Shown one piece after another: positions 1 to 10,037 of a DNA stretch of 18,039 bases. This stretch comes from Anaerolineae bacterium (GTDB lineage: Bacteria > Chloroflexota > Anaerolineae > JAFGEY01): contig JAFGJF010000071.1 of NCBI GenBank assembly GCA_016929205.1, positions 1 to 18,039 on the forward strand, read 5' to 3'. The notes under the pieces are model-generated. The model saw nothing but the letters and a program-made list of their open reading frames with translations, searched no databases and was not told where the DNA came from. Made by a program: the position numbers and the translations under genes. Every line of letters begins with the position of its first letter. Position 1 is the first letter of the stretch.

Positions 1-1
1 G

Positions 2-964
2 ACGATTGTCGATGCCGCGCCAGGCGAGAGCGAAACAGTTGTCACTGAGGCCGCGCTGGCCGTGCCCGATCATCCACAGGTGGTCGCGATCACGACCCAG
101 GACATTCAACGTTGTGACAAATCGGCTTATAGCTATCGCGTGCGCACGGGCACGTCTGCACGTGCGGTCACGGCGCACCGGATACGCATTGAGACGCAGC
201 CTACCGATAAGGTGATGATGATCTCTAGCCGTGGGCAGGCGTGGATCGCGCCGGTAGGTCAGATACCGGAAACGGCTTCCTGGACTCAGATTGGGCTAAA
301 GGAGGGTGAAAGCATCGTTTACCTTGATGTGCTCGGAGAACAATCGCCCAAGGAACCGGAATTCCTGGTGATGGGCACGGCGCAAGGGCGGGTCAAGCGC
401 ACGGCGATGGAGGCCGTGCTCAAGAATGTGATTGAAGGCACGTGGACGGAAATGATTGGCCTGGTTTCAGGCGATCGCGTGGCTTTTGCCGGGAGATGTA
501 CTGAAAAAGGGTCCATTCTGTTCTTTACCGATTCCAAGGTCTTGCACGTCGAGGCCAGCTCGGTGAGCGACCAGCAGACGCCCAGCGCGCGCGGCGTGGC
601 CGGGATCAAGCTGGACAAGGATGACGTGCTGCTCGGCGGAAGCGTGTTTTCCAGCCCGGATGATCAGGCCGTGCTCATTGTGAGCGAAAAGGGATATATG
701 AAACGGGTGTCGATCGCCGAGTTTCCGATCAAGGGCCGGGGTAGCCAGGGGGTGGCGAGCTTGAACAAGACCAAGGCTACGGGCAATATCGCTGCCGTGA
801 CGGCGGGGCGAATGACGAGCAAGACCAACATCGACATCCTTGCAGCGGATGGCAAACGGCAACGTGTGTCTGTCGCCAGCATCCCAAGCGAGAACCGAAC
901 AAATCGTGGTAAAAAGCTGGTCACACTGGTTCAACCGACCGAGATCGTCGTCTGGGAGGAGTAG
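2..964 (+). CDS. gyrA: DNA gyrase / topoisomerase IV subunit A, C-terminal part (5' end outside window)
   Basis: About 320 residues are visible; the frame is open to the left edge, so the start and the catalytic breakage-reunion domain lie outside. What remains looks like the C-terminal beta-pinwheel that binds and bends DNA in type IIA topoisomerase A subunits. Repeated blade-like units end in patterns such as GRVKRT, GYMKRVSIAEFP and GKRQRVSV, and a GRGSQGV stretch sits where GyrA carries its GyrA-box (QRRGGKG). That box is degenerate, so GyrA versus ParC cannot be settled from this fragment, and negative supercoiling ability is uncertain. The protein ends in VVWEE with no long acidic tail. 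A strong terminator follows 26 bases after the stop. The family call is firm; the symbol is a best guess. Confidence 0.8.
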   Translation, partial: TIVDAAPGESETVVTEAALAVPDHPQVVAITTQDIQRCDKSAYSYRVRTGTSARAVTAHRIRIETQPTDKVMMISSRGQAWIAPVGQIPETASWTQIGLKEGESIVYLDVLGEQSPKEPEFLVMGTAQGRVKRTAMEAVLKNVIEGTWTEMIGLVSGDRVAFAGRCTEKGSILFFTDSKVLHVEASSVSDQQTPSARGVAGIKLDKDDVLLGGSVFSSPDDQAVLIVSEKGYMKRVSIAEFPIKGRGSQGVASLNKTKATGNIAAVTAGRMTSKTNIDILAADGKRQRVSVASIPSENRTNRGKKLVTLVQPTEIVVWEE

Positions 965-990
965 GCGAGACCAGATGTGTCGAGGATACC

Positions 991-1043
991 AAGCCTTGCC
1001 GGGTTGGGGCGAATTTGGCTCAAACCCGGCAAGGCTTTTTTTT
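991..1043 (+). terminator. Rho-independent terminator after the topoisomerase gene
   Basis: A perfect 15-bp inverted repeat (arms 991-1005 and 1023-1037, AAGCCTTGCCGGGTT and its complement, 17-base loop) is followed by a run of eight T (1036-1043). It fits a plus-strand intrinsic terminator for the topoisomerase gene. Read on the minus strand there is no T-run after the stem, so it should be weak for the rarA operon. The T-run touches the rarA stop codon (1043-1045). Confidence 0.9.
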
Positions 1044-3268
1044 CAGTGTTTTGCGGTGATAAAGGCGAGGCGCGATGTCCACAATGCCGTCTGGTTGAGC
1101 AGCGAGCGCTCGTAAATCAAACGCACCTGAGGCAGTTCATCGCGCTCAATCTGGCGCAGCAGGTGCTGTGCATAGGTCGGTCGCGGATCATTGTTTTGTG
1201 CGTCGAACCATCGCTCGAACAAGGCCCGGGTGATGAGCCGTTCCTGCGTCTGCGTCTCCAGGATGATATCCACCTGATCGAAACCAGCCGCAATAAAAGC
1301 CCGGCGCAAATCCTCGATATCCCAATTTGTCCAGTTATCCTCGGGATTCTTGTAAATGTCCTCTTCGGCATCGGCAACGCGTTTTTCGAGATGCTGCTGT
1401 CCGTCCGGCCACTCGACCAGTTGATAAAGACGCTGTGTGTGGCGCGGCACGACTTGCACCAGGCTGATCATCCCTTGCGCCACCAGCCACTCGTGCATCG
1501 TGCGCGCTGCACGAGCGCGCTGTGAATCGTTCTGTGTCGTGAGCACGTTGCGCCCAACAATGGCGTCGAAACGGATCGCGGGTGCATTCGCAGCGAGCAA
1601 GTCGGGCAGATCTTGAAGCGAGCCACACAGGACGTGGGGGCGATCGAGTTCGTCGAGACGCGCTGCCTGTTCCTGCAAGGCCTCCGCTGCCTGCCGGTTT
1701 TCAGCCAGCGACCATACCCCGCCTTCGGGCACGCGGCGCGCCGCTTCCCAGGTGAGCAGGCCGGTGCTGGCGTTCAGATCCAGGACAACGTGATGGCGCT
1801 GAAGAGGAATGGCGCTCAACACGCGATCGCGCAGTTGCCCGAGTTGTTCGCCGATAGCGCCGATAGCTCGCTGAAGCCAGCGGTCACGGTCGGCCGGCGA
1901 AAAGGTCAGGACTTCCGGAGGGGCAAGCGCGCTCGAATCAAGCATGGCGGCAAGCTGGGCCTCGCGTCGCAGCATCACCTGGTGGCGGATCTGCTTTTCG
2001 TAGCCCTGATCGGATGGGGTGTAGAATACCTTGCCTTGCAATGACGTGGGCAAATACTGTTGAGCCACCCAATGGTCGCGGTAGGCATGTGGGTAGAGGT
2101 ATCCCTGACCGTGCCCAAATCCTTCTTTGTCGCGGTTGCCATCGCGAAGCGGTGCGGGGATGTCGCCTTCGCGCTCGTTTTCGACGGTTGCCAGGGCGTC
2201 GAAAAATGCCATCGCCGAGTTGGATTTGGGCGCGGTCGCCAGGTACAACGTCGCTTCTGCCAGGTGAAACCGTCCTTCGGGCAAGCCAATACGATCAAAC
2301 GTTTGTGCGCAGGCGTTGACGACCTGGACGGCGTTCGGGTCGGCCAGGCCCACGTCTTCTCCGGCAAAGATCAGCATCCGACGAAAGATGAACCTTGGAT
2401 CTTCGCCGGCATAGACCATTTTTGCCAGCCAATACAACGCCGCATCGGGGTCAGAACCGCGCAGGCTTTTGATGAATGCCGAGATGGTGTCGTAATGGGT
2501 GTCGCCGTCTTTGTCATAGAGCACGGCTCGTTTTTGGATCGATTCTTCCGCAACAGCACTGTCGATGACGATGACGCCTGCCTCATTTGGCGGTGTCGTC
2601 TCGACAGCCAATTCCAGGGCGTTGAGGACGCCTCGCGCGTCGCCGTTTGCCACGTTGACCAGGTGATCGAGGGCATCGGCGTGCAAATCGACGTCCAGCT
2701 TGCCGTATCCGTACTCGGGATCGCGGATCGCTCGCCAGGCAATCTGTCTCAGATCCTCTTCGTCCAGCGGCTGCAGTTGAAAGATGCGGCTGCGGCTGAC
2801 CAATGGGCGATTGACCGAGAAATAGGGGTTTTCGGTTGTCGCGCCGATGAGGATGATCGTGCCGTTTTCAACCCAGGGCAGGAGCGCATCTTGCTGGGCT
2901 TTGTTCCAGCGATGGACTTCATCGACAAAAAGCAGTGTGCGCTGGCCATACATACCACGATACTCTTGGGCGGTGGCAATGGCTTCACGAATGTCCTTTA
3001 CGCCGGCGAGCACGGCATTGATGGTGATAAAGTTGCTTTGTGTGGTGTGAGCGATGACCGTGGCCAGTGTCGTCTTGCCCGTGCCGGGTGGTCCGTAAAA
3101 GATCAACGACGAGAGTTGATCGGCCTGGATGGCGCGGCGCAGCAGCCGTCCAGGCCCGATGATGTGCCCCTGGCCGACGTATTCATCCAACGTTCGAGGT
3201 CGCATTCTGGCGGCCAAAGGCGCATCGTGGTCGATCTGCTGTTGGCGCGAGTAGTCAAAAAGATCCAT
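1043..3268 (-). CDS. rarA: RarA (MgsA) AAA+ ATPase fused to a C-terminal methyltransferase-like domain
   Basis: The protein has 741 residues. The first ~440 form a replication-associated recombination protein A, a clamp-loader-like AAA+ ATPase acting at stalled forks. Visible motifs are Walker A GPPGTGKT (59-66), Walker B LLFVDEVH (112-119), sensor 1 GATTEN (142-147) and the MgsA C-terminal region (about 265-440, with GEDVGLADP and [17 protein letters not shown]). Typical RarA stops near there. This one adds ~300 residues, including a Rossmann-type methyltransferase signature: [14 protein letters not shown] (494-507), acidic E523 after the next strand, and [12 protein letters not shown] (567-578). 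The glycine-rich loop is altered (Asn and Ser where glycines are usual), so catalysis is uncertain. I chose ATG 3268 because MDLFDY is the usual RarA start and it lies 4 bases after the upstream stop; the frame stays open to 3361 but that would overlap the neighbour. Last gene of the clpC operon. Confidence 0.93.
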   Translation of the reverse strand: MDLFDYSRQQQIDHDAPLAARMRPRTLDEYVGQGHIIGPGRLLRRAIQADQLSSLIFYGPPGTGKTTLATVIAHTTQSNFITINAVLAGVKDIREAIATAQEYRGMYGQRTLLFVDEVHRWNKAQQDALLPWVENGTIILIGATTENPYFSVNRPLVSRSRIFQLQPLDEEDLRQIAWRAIRDPEYGYGKLDVDLHADALDHLVNVANGDARGVLNALELAVETTPPNEAGVIVIDSAVAEESIQKRAVLYDKDGDTHYDTISAFIKSLRGSDPDAALYWLAKMVYAGEDPRFIFRRMLIFAGEDVGLADPNAVQVVNACAQTFDRIGLPEGRFHLAEATLYLATAPKSNSAMAFFDALATVENEREGDIPAPLRDGNRDKEGFGHGQGYLYPHAYRDHWVAQQYLPTSLQGKVFYTPSDQGYEKQIRHQVMLRREAQLAAMLDSSALAPPEVLTFSPADRDRWLQRAIGAIGEQLGQLRDRVLSAIPLQRHHVVLDLNASTGLLTWEAARRVPEGGVWSLAENRQAAEALQEQAARLDELDRPHVLCGSLQDLPDLLAANAPAIRFDAIVGRNVLTTQNDSQRARAARTMHEWLVAQGMISLVQVVPRHTQRLYQLVEWPDGQQHLEKRVADAEEDIYKNPEDNWTNWDIEDLRRAFIAAGFDQVDIILETQTQERLITRALFERWFDAQNNDPRPTYAQHLLRQIERDELPQVRLIYERSLLNQTALWTSRLAFITAKH

Positions 3269-3272
3269 TGTT

Positions 3273-5933
3273 TTACTCTTGTGCCGGTTCGCCGATGTGC
3301 CGGGCAACGTACTGGCGTGCCATGTCTCTTTCTTGAATCTCGGTCGCGATTTGACCATCAAGACGTGCGCTGCGCAAAGCCCACAAAATCTTGCTAAAAA
3401 TGGGTCCCGGAGCCAGTCCCATTTCTTTCAAGTCATCTCCGGTCAAAAGCGGCTGTACGTGGCGGTACGTTTGCCAATAGTCTGTCAGGTACTGATGCAC
3501 GCGCTGTGAATCGGATGCGATCCAGGTAACGAGGATGGCCGGGCCAGAAAAAGGCTTTAGCAGAGCGACGACCTGGCTGGGTCTCATGTCCTGGATTTGG
3601 AGTGCTTTAACCTGATCGCGCAACGCAGCGACCTGGTGCAACAGGTCCGTGTCGTCGCGGACGATCTTGATCCGCGAGATGAGCGTTTCCAGTTCGTCGC
3701 CGATCAACCGGTAAGTTAACAGGGCCAGGTAAAGCTGCGCCGTGTTATCTGATGCTTCGATGGTCAAGCCGTGCAGTGCGTCATGGTCTTGCTCGACAAA
3801 AAAGGGTTTCCAGCTCGTCTCGTACCACTGATCCATCACCTGGCGCAAGAGACGGAATTTGCTTTGAAGCCAGCCGTCGCAGCGCAGGCCGGGGTGAATA
3901 TGGCGGATGATGCCCAACTCTTCCATTCGCGCCAGACCCAATTCAGGCTTGGGCTCCTGAAACAAAAGGTACAGTTCGTGGCGAATCCGCTCACCGCTGA
4001 TCCGTCCCAGCAGCGGCAGCGCGCTCGAGATCAATTCTCGCGTCCGTGGTTCGATCTGAAATTCAAGCCGCTGTTCCAGGCGTGCCGCGCGCAAGATACG
4101 CGTTGGGTCTTCGACCAAGCTCAACGAGTGAAGGACGCGAATGACACCGGTGCGCAAATCTTGCTTGCCACCGTAAAAATCGAGCAGTTCGACGTATCGC
4201 TCTCGATCGAGGCGGATGGCAAGCGTGTTGATCGTGAAATCGCGGCGATGGAGGTCCTGCCTGATCGATGAGCTTTCAACCTGGGGCAGTGCAGTCGGAT
4301 GCGCGTAGAACTCGGTGCGTGCGGTGACAAAATCCAACGATTCGCCATCCTCTAGAATCCACTTGGCCGTTCTGAAACGATCATGGGATCGAACCCGCCC
4401 GCCGCCCTGACTGGCCAGGCGTTTGGCCAAGGCGATGGCGTCACCTTCAACAACGAGGTCGATGTCAAAGTTCTCGCGATCGAGAAGCAAATCGCGCACG
4501 AATCCGCCAACGATATACAGTTTAAAACCAGATTCATGCGCACAGTCTGTCGCCTGCCACAGCAGATCGAGCTTGTGCGGGTTTACGGATCGGGATAACA
4601 TCTCGGTGATCTCGGTTCTTCGAGGCCGTTGCATATCCAGGCTCGACGAAAACAAATGACGGATCAGATCGGTGCGGGTAACGATGCCCAGTAACTTGCC
4701 GCTTTCCGATACAACTGGCACCTGTCCGATGCCATAGTCCATCATCACCTGTTGAACCATCTCTATCGGCTCGTCGGGCCGTACCTGGATCGTGCCTTTG
4801 GTCATATAGGTTGAAATGGCAGCGTGCTCCAGTCCCAATCCGATTGCCCGCTCGGTTTCGCGCCGCGAAAGGACGCCTACCACGTGCCCATCCTCAAGTA
4901 CGGGAAAGCCCTCGTGACCGTAACGCTGCATCAATTCGTAGGCGCGGATGATCGTCATTGAGGGGACCAAAGTGCGTACGCCAAAGGACATAATCTGCCG
5001 TACCGTCGTCGCAGGCTGGATGTGCTCTTTGAGCAGCTCCGACAGGCGCTGCTTGACTGCTGAAAGGGGCATATCGCGAATCAACGCCGCCGATGCCCGC
5101 CCGTGCCCACCTCCGCCGAACGCCAAAGCAATCACGGCTACGTCGATGGCATCGCTGGCTGAACGGGCGATCAATTGGACCTGATTATCAAACTCGACTA
5201 ACAAAAACAGACCCGAGGGTTCGTACAGATCGCGGAGCTTGTGGGCCAGGACCGAAATCTCTTCTACATAACGCGGAAAGGAGGCAGAAGCGACGATAAC
5301 CGAATGGCCGGCAAAGTCGAGCATCTCTATGTTTTCGGCAAGCACGTCCTGCAATTCTCGCTGATCTGGCGTCAGCGGATAGTGCAAAAAGTCGTTGGCG
5401 ATTTCCAGGCTGGCCCCCTGTTCGAGCAACCAGGCCACACAATGGACGTCGCGGGGAGTGGTGGTGAGGTATGAGAGTGATCCGGTGTCTTCATAGATGC
5501 CCAATAAAAAAAGAGTGGCTTCGATAGGGGTAATCAGAACGTTTTCTTGCACCATCCACTCGATCAGCAAGGTTGTTGCTGCGCCTAACACGTCGCCACT
5601 GAATGACCATCCCGGTCTGAGTTCACGCGAAAGGGGATGGTGATCGACGACCTGTACCTCTGGTTCTTGCACCATTCCCTTGATCGTCACCATAGATTGT
5701 GTATCAACCAGGATCACATGGGTAATGCGTCTCCGGTCCAGTTCCTCGACGCGTTTCAGTCCCATGTCTGCTCCATACAGCGTCAAAAAGTGTCGCGCGT
5801 TACGGTTGACGCGCCGGGGCAGAACCGGGATCGCTTCAGGATAGAGCTTGGATGCGCCAAACAAAGCGGCTATCGCATCCAGGTCGGCGTTCTCGTGGGT
5901 TAGAATAATGCTTGTCGGCGAGTGGACTGGCAC
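3273..5933 (-). CDS. DHH phosphoesterase-CBS-CBS-tRNA nucleotidyltransferase/poly(A) polymerase fusion
   Basis: The 886-residue protein has three modules. (1) A DHH/DHHA1 phosphoesterase (1-~305): H13/D17/D19, D77 in VDTQ, DHH at 97-99, EDTGSL (148-153), and GGGGH (273-277) of the DHHA1 substrate-binding half. (2) Two CBS domains (~312-430), a usual adenine-nucleotide sensor. (3) A class II nucleotidyltransferase (~450-886): GGFVRD (476-481), the metal-binding DID (490-492), RRDFTINTLA (563-572), and EDPTR (608-612), which matches the EDxxR template that pairs with incoming ATP/CTP. All key residues appear intact. The family adds CCA or A to tRNA 3' ends, or poly(A); DHH enzymes degrade short RNAs or dinucleotides. 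Which activity applies here cannot be told from sequence. The start is GTG, three bases after the clpC stop, with GAGG eight bases upstream inside the clpC end, implying translational coupling. Confidence 0.92.
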   Translation of the reverse strand: MPVHSPTSIILTHENADLDAIAALFGASKLYPEAIPVLPRRVNRNARHFLTLYGADMGLKRVEELDRRRITHVILVDTQSMVTIKGMVQEPEVQVVDHHPLSRELRPGWSFSGDVLGAATTLLIEWMVQENVLITPIEATLFLLGIYEDTGSLSYLTTTPRDVHCVAWLLEQGASLEIANDFLHYPLTPDQRELQDVLAENIEMLDFAGHSVIVASASFPRYVEEISVLAHKLRDLYEPSGLFLLVEFDNQVQLIARSASDAIDVAVIALAFGGGGHGRASAALIRDMPLSAVKQRLSELLKEHIQPATTVRQIMSFGVRTLVPSMTIIRAYELMQRYGHEGFPVLEDGHVVGVLSRRETERAIGLGLEHAAISTYMTKGTIQVRPDEPIEMVQQVMMDYGIGQVPVVSESGKLLGIVTRTDLIRHLFSSSLDMQRPRRTEITEMLSRSVNPHKLDLLWQATDCAHESGFKLYIVGGFVRDLLLDRENFDIDLVVEGDAIALAKRLASQGGGRVRSHDRFRTAKWILEDGESLDFVTARTEFYAHPTALPQVESSSIRQDLHRRDFTINTLAIRLDRERYVELLDFYGGKQDLRTGVIRVLHSLSLVEDPTRILRAARLEQRLEFQIEPRTRELISSALPLLGRISGERIRHELYLLFQEPKPELGLARMEELGIIRHIHPGLRCDGWLQSKFRLLRQVMDQWYETSWKPFFVEQDHDALHGLTIEASDNTAQLYLALLTYRLIGDELETLISRIKIVRDDTDLLHQVAALRDQVKALQIQDMRPSQVVALLKPFSGPAILVTWIASDSQRVHQYLTDYWQTYRHVQPLLTGDDLKEMGLAPGPIFSKILWALRSARLDGQIATEIQERDMARQYVARHIGEPAQE

Positions 5934-5936
5934 CGG

Positions 5937-8441
<2,505 letters not shown>

Positions 8442-8582
8442 CTTGCTTTCCTCAGATCTATTCCAATTTATCGGAAATCGTTTCTATGCTGTTTTATATT
8501 GTGTGATAAATGATGGCACGGAAACGGCCGATTGTTTTTCAAGCTAGACTAGTATACCACAGTTACATTAAAAGAACATTAG

Positions 8583-8615
8583 AAGCCGCTCAAGCGTACC
8601 CAAAGCCGCTACAAG
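8583..8615. repeat. Direct repeat pair at the clpC transcription start
   Basis: AAGCCGCT occurs at 8583-8590 and 8603-8610, exactly 20 bp apart (about two helical turns). Each copy is followed by CAAG (8591-8594) or ACAAG (8611-8615), so the similarity spans about 12 bases. The right copy covers the predicted clpC start site (~8610) and the left copy lies about 20 bases into the transcript. The layout suits an operator for a repeat-binding regulator, but no known consensus was matched. It is not CIRCE (TTAGCACTC inverted repeat) nor an obvious CtsR heptad. Confidence 0.4.
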
Positions 8616-8616
8616 A

Positions 8617-8645
8617 ATTATACTCTACTTTGAGCACTCTGACAA
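8617..8645 (-). promoter_or_regulatory. Promoter of the clpC operon
   Basis: On the minus strand, -35 TTGTCA (8645 to 8640, 5 of 6 consensus) and -10 TATAAT (8622 to 8617, perfect) are separated by 17 bp. The predicted start is near 8610, giving a leader of ~170 bases before the clpC ATG. A second, weaker possibility lies inside the leader: an extended -10 TGGTATACT at 8559 to 8551 without a good -35. Confidence 0.75.
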
Positions 8646-8661
8646 GGAAAAATGGCATTGG

Positions 8662-8690
8662 GCGACAAAGATTCAAAACTGTGATATAAT
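8662..8690 (+). promoter_or_regulatory. Promoter of the namZ-uppP-pstS operon
   Basis: A perfect extended -10, TGATATAAT (8682-8690), lies 17 bp after GCGACA (8662-8667, 4 of 6 -35 bases). The predicted start is near 8697, leaving a leader of ~147 bases before the coding start. The -35 element is 16 bp from the -35 of the divergent clpC promoter. Confidence 0.65.
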
Positions 8691-8696
8691 TCCCGG

Positions 8697-8843
8697 TGAT
8701 CGTTACAAGGGTTGTGTGTCGAGGCAAACACCCAGGCACCCATTATGAGTAGAGGACCGTCTGGTTCGCAGCTATTCGGAACCTTTGCCGGGATGCCCAT
8801 TGATTTCATACATATGTTTATAGATAGATAGCGAGGTCTTTTG
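8697..8843 (+). other. Long 5' leader of the namZ operon with a possible 28-codon leader ORF
   Basis: This untranslated stretch lies between the predicted start and the namZ start codon. It contains an ATG-initiated 28-codon frame (8745-8831, beginning MSRGPSGSQ) whose stop falls two bases before the namZ Shine-Dalgarno. It lacks a good ribosome site of its own. A weak hairpin (GGTTC 8763-8767 with GAACC 8779-8783) is also present. I recognise no riboswitch class here. The ribosome site GAGGT (8833-8837) is 6 bases from TTG 8844 but only 3 from TTG 8841, which favours 8844. Confidence 0.35.
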
Positions 8844-10022
8844 TTGAGCAAAATACGCTGCGGTCTCGATAGGCTTCTGGGCAACCCCGGTAACTGGCTG
8901 GCCAACAAACGGGTTGGGCTGGTTACCAGTTCCAGTGCTGTTACGGGTGATGTGACGCCGGCTGTGGATGCCCTGCACGCCGTGTGCAGCCTGCACGCGG
9001 CGTGCAGCGTGGCAGCCCTTTTTGCGCCAGAGCACGGCATTCACGCCCATGTTGCCGACGGCGCAGACGTGCCGTTTACGACCGATGCGCGAACCGGTTT
9101 GCCCGTCTACAGCCTGTATGGCGAGACGAAAAAGCCGACGCCGGATATGCTGCACGGGATCGACATTCTTGTTTACGATATCCAGGATGTCGGCGTGCGC
9201 TTTTATACATATATTTGGACCATGAGCTATGTGCTTGAGGCTGCTGCCGAATGTGGCGTTCCGCTGATCGTCCTCGATCGGCCCAACCCGATTGGCGGGC
9301 AGGTGATTGCCGGCCCGATGCTGGAACCCGGTTATGCGTCTTTTGTGGGGCGCTATCTCATTCCGTTGCGGCATGGGTTGACGGTGGGCGAGTTGGCCCA
9401 GCTTTTCAACACTGAGCTGGGGTTAAATGCCGATCTGACGGTCGTGCAGATGGCAGGGTGGAAACGTGAACTGTGGTTTGACCAGACCGGGCTGCCTTGG
9501 GTGCCGCCTTCTCCGGCGATGCCTAAACTGGAGACGGCAGTCGTGTACCCGGGTATGTGCCTGATGGAAGGGACAAATGTCTCCGAGGGGCGTGGTACAG
9601 CAACGCCCTTTGAGTGCATTGGCGCGCCCTGGATTGACGGATACGCGTTGGCAGACGCGCTCAATGCGCTGTCGCTGCCGGGAGTGCGTTTCCGTCCTGT
9701 GTTTTTCACCCCATCTGCTTTCAAATATGCCCGCGAAATCTGCCAGGGCGTGTTTGTTCACGTGATCGACCGCACAAGTTACGATCCCCTGCGCACAGGG
9801 CTGCACGTCATTTCGACGATCAGATCCATGTGGCCCGATGCGTTTGCATGGCGGGAAACCAGTTGGGAAGGACGTCCACCACACTTTGACCTGCTGATCG
9901 GCAATGGCTGGGTCAGAGAGCAGATCGACCGTGGATGCCCGGTGCGCGAGATCGCGTCACGCTGGCAAACCACGCTGAGCGCGTTTGAGCAATTGCGACG
10001 AGCCTATTTTTTGTATGAATAA
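8844..10022 (+). CDS. namZ: DUF1343 family protein, NamZ-like exo-beta-N-acetylmuramidase, apparently cytoplasmic
   Basis: This 392-residue protein matches the DUF1343 family, whose Bacillus subtilis member NamZ (YbbC) removes terminal N-acetylmuramic acid from peptidoglycan fragments. Visible family signatures are RVGLVTSSSAV near the N-terminus, FAPEHGI (with the likely catalytic Glu), GLPVYSLYG, IDILVYDIQDVGVRFYTY, LIVLDRPNPIGG, PLRHGLTVGELA, and GMCLMEGTNVSEGRGT followed by GAPWID. Length is normal for the conserved domain. Unlike secreted NamZ there is no signal peptide, and a TAG at 8829-8831 blocks any upstream extension, so the enzyme should stay inside the cell and act on imported sugars. 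Initiation appears to be TTG (8844). It is followed 15 bases later by uppP. The family call is firm; the exact substrate is not shown by sequence. Confidence 0.85.
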   Translation: MSKIRCGLDRLLGNPGNWLANKRVGLVTSSSAVTGDVTPAVDALHAVCSLHAACSVAALFAPEHGIHAHVADGADVPFTTDARTGLPVYSLYGETKKPTPDMLHGIDILVYDIQDVGVRFYTYIWTMSYVLEAAAECGVPLIVLDRPNPIGGQVIAGPMLEPGYASFVGRYLIPLRHGLTVGELAQLFNTELGLNADLTVVQMAGWKRELWFDQTGLPWVPPSPAMPKLETAVVYPGMCLMEGTNVSEGRGTATPFECIGAPWIDGYALADALNALSLPGVRFRPVFFTPSAFKYAREICQGVFVHVIDRTSYDPLRTGLHVISTIRSMWPDAFAWRETSWEGRPPHFDLLIGNGWVREQIDRGCPVREIASRWQTTLSAFEQLRRAYFLYE

Positions 10023-10037
10023 AGGAGTGCACAACAC

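Noticed and set aside
977..1525. 182-codon plus-strand frame beginning in the terminator region
   Set aside because: It starts upstream of the terminator hairpin and runs antisense to the end of rarA; no family resemblance.
471..1830. GCGATCGC octamers (471-478 and 1823-1830) resembling cyanobacterial HIP1
   Set aside because: Only two copies were noticed in 18 kb of fairly GC-rich sequence, far below HIP1 density; not evidence of a cyanobacterium.
3269..3361. Upstream extension of rarA (31 residues)
   Set aside because: It would overlap the preceding gene by about 90 bases and adds no conserved sequence; RarA proteins normally start at MDLFDY.
2060..3397. 445-codon plus-strand open frame opposite rarA
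   Set aside because: It lies almost wholly antisense to the conserved RarA ATPase domain, its translation resembles no family, and no ribosome site precedes it. A shadow of codon bias.
8631..8640. CIRCE-like half site (AGCACTC) in the clpC promoter spacer
   Set aside because: The second inverted arm (GAGTGCTAA) is missing at the required distance, so HrcA control is not supported.
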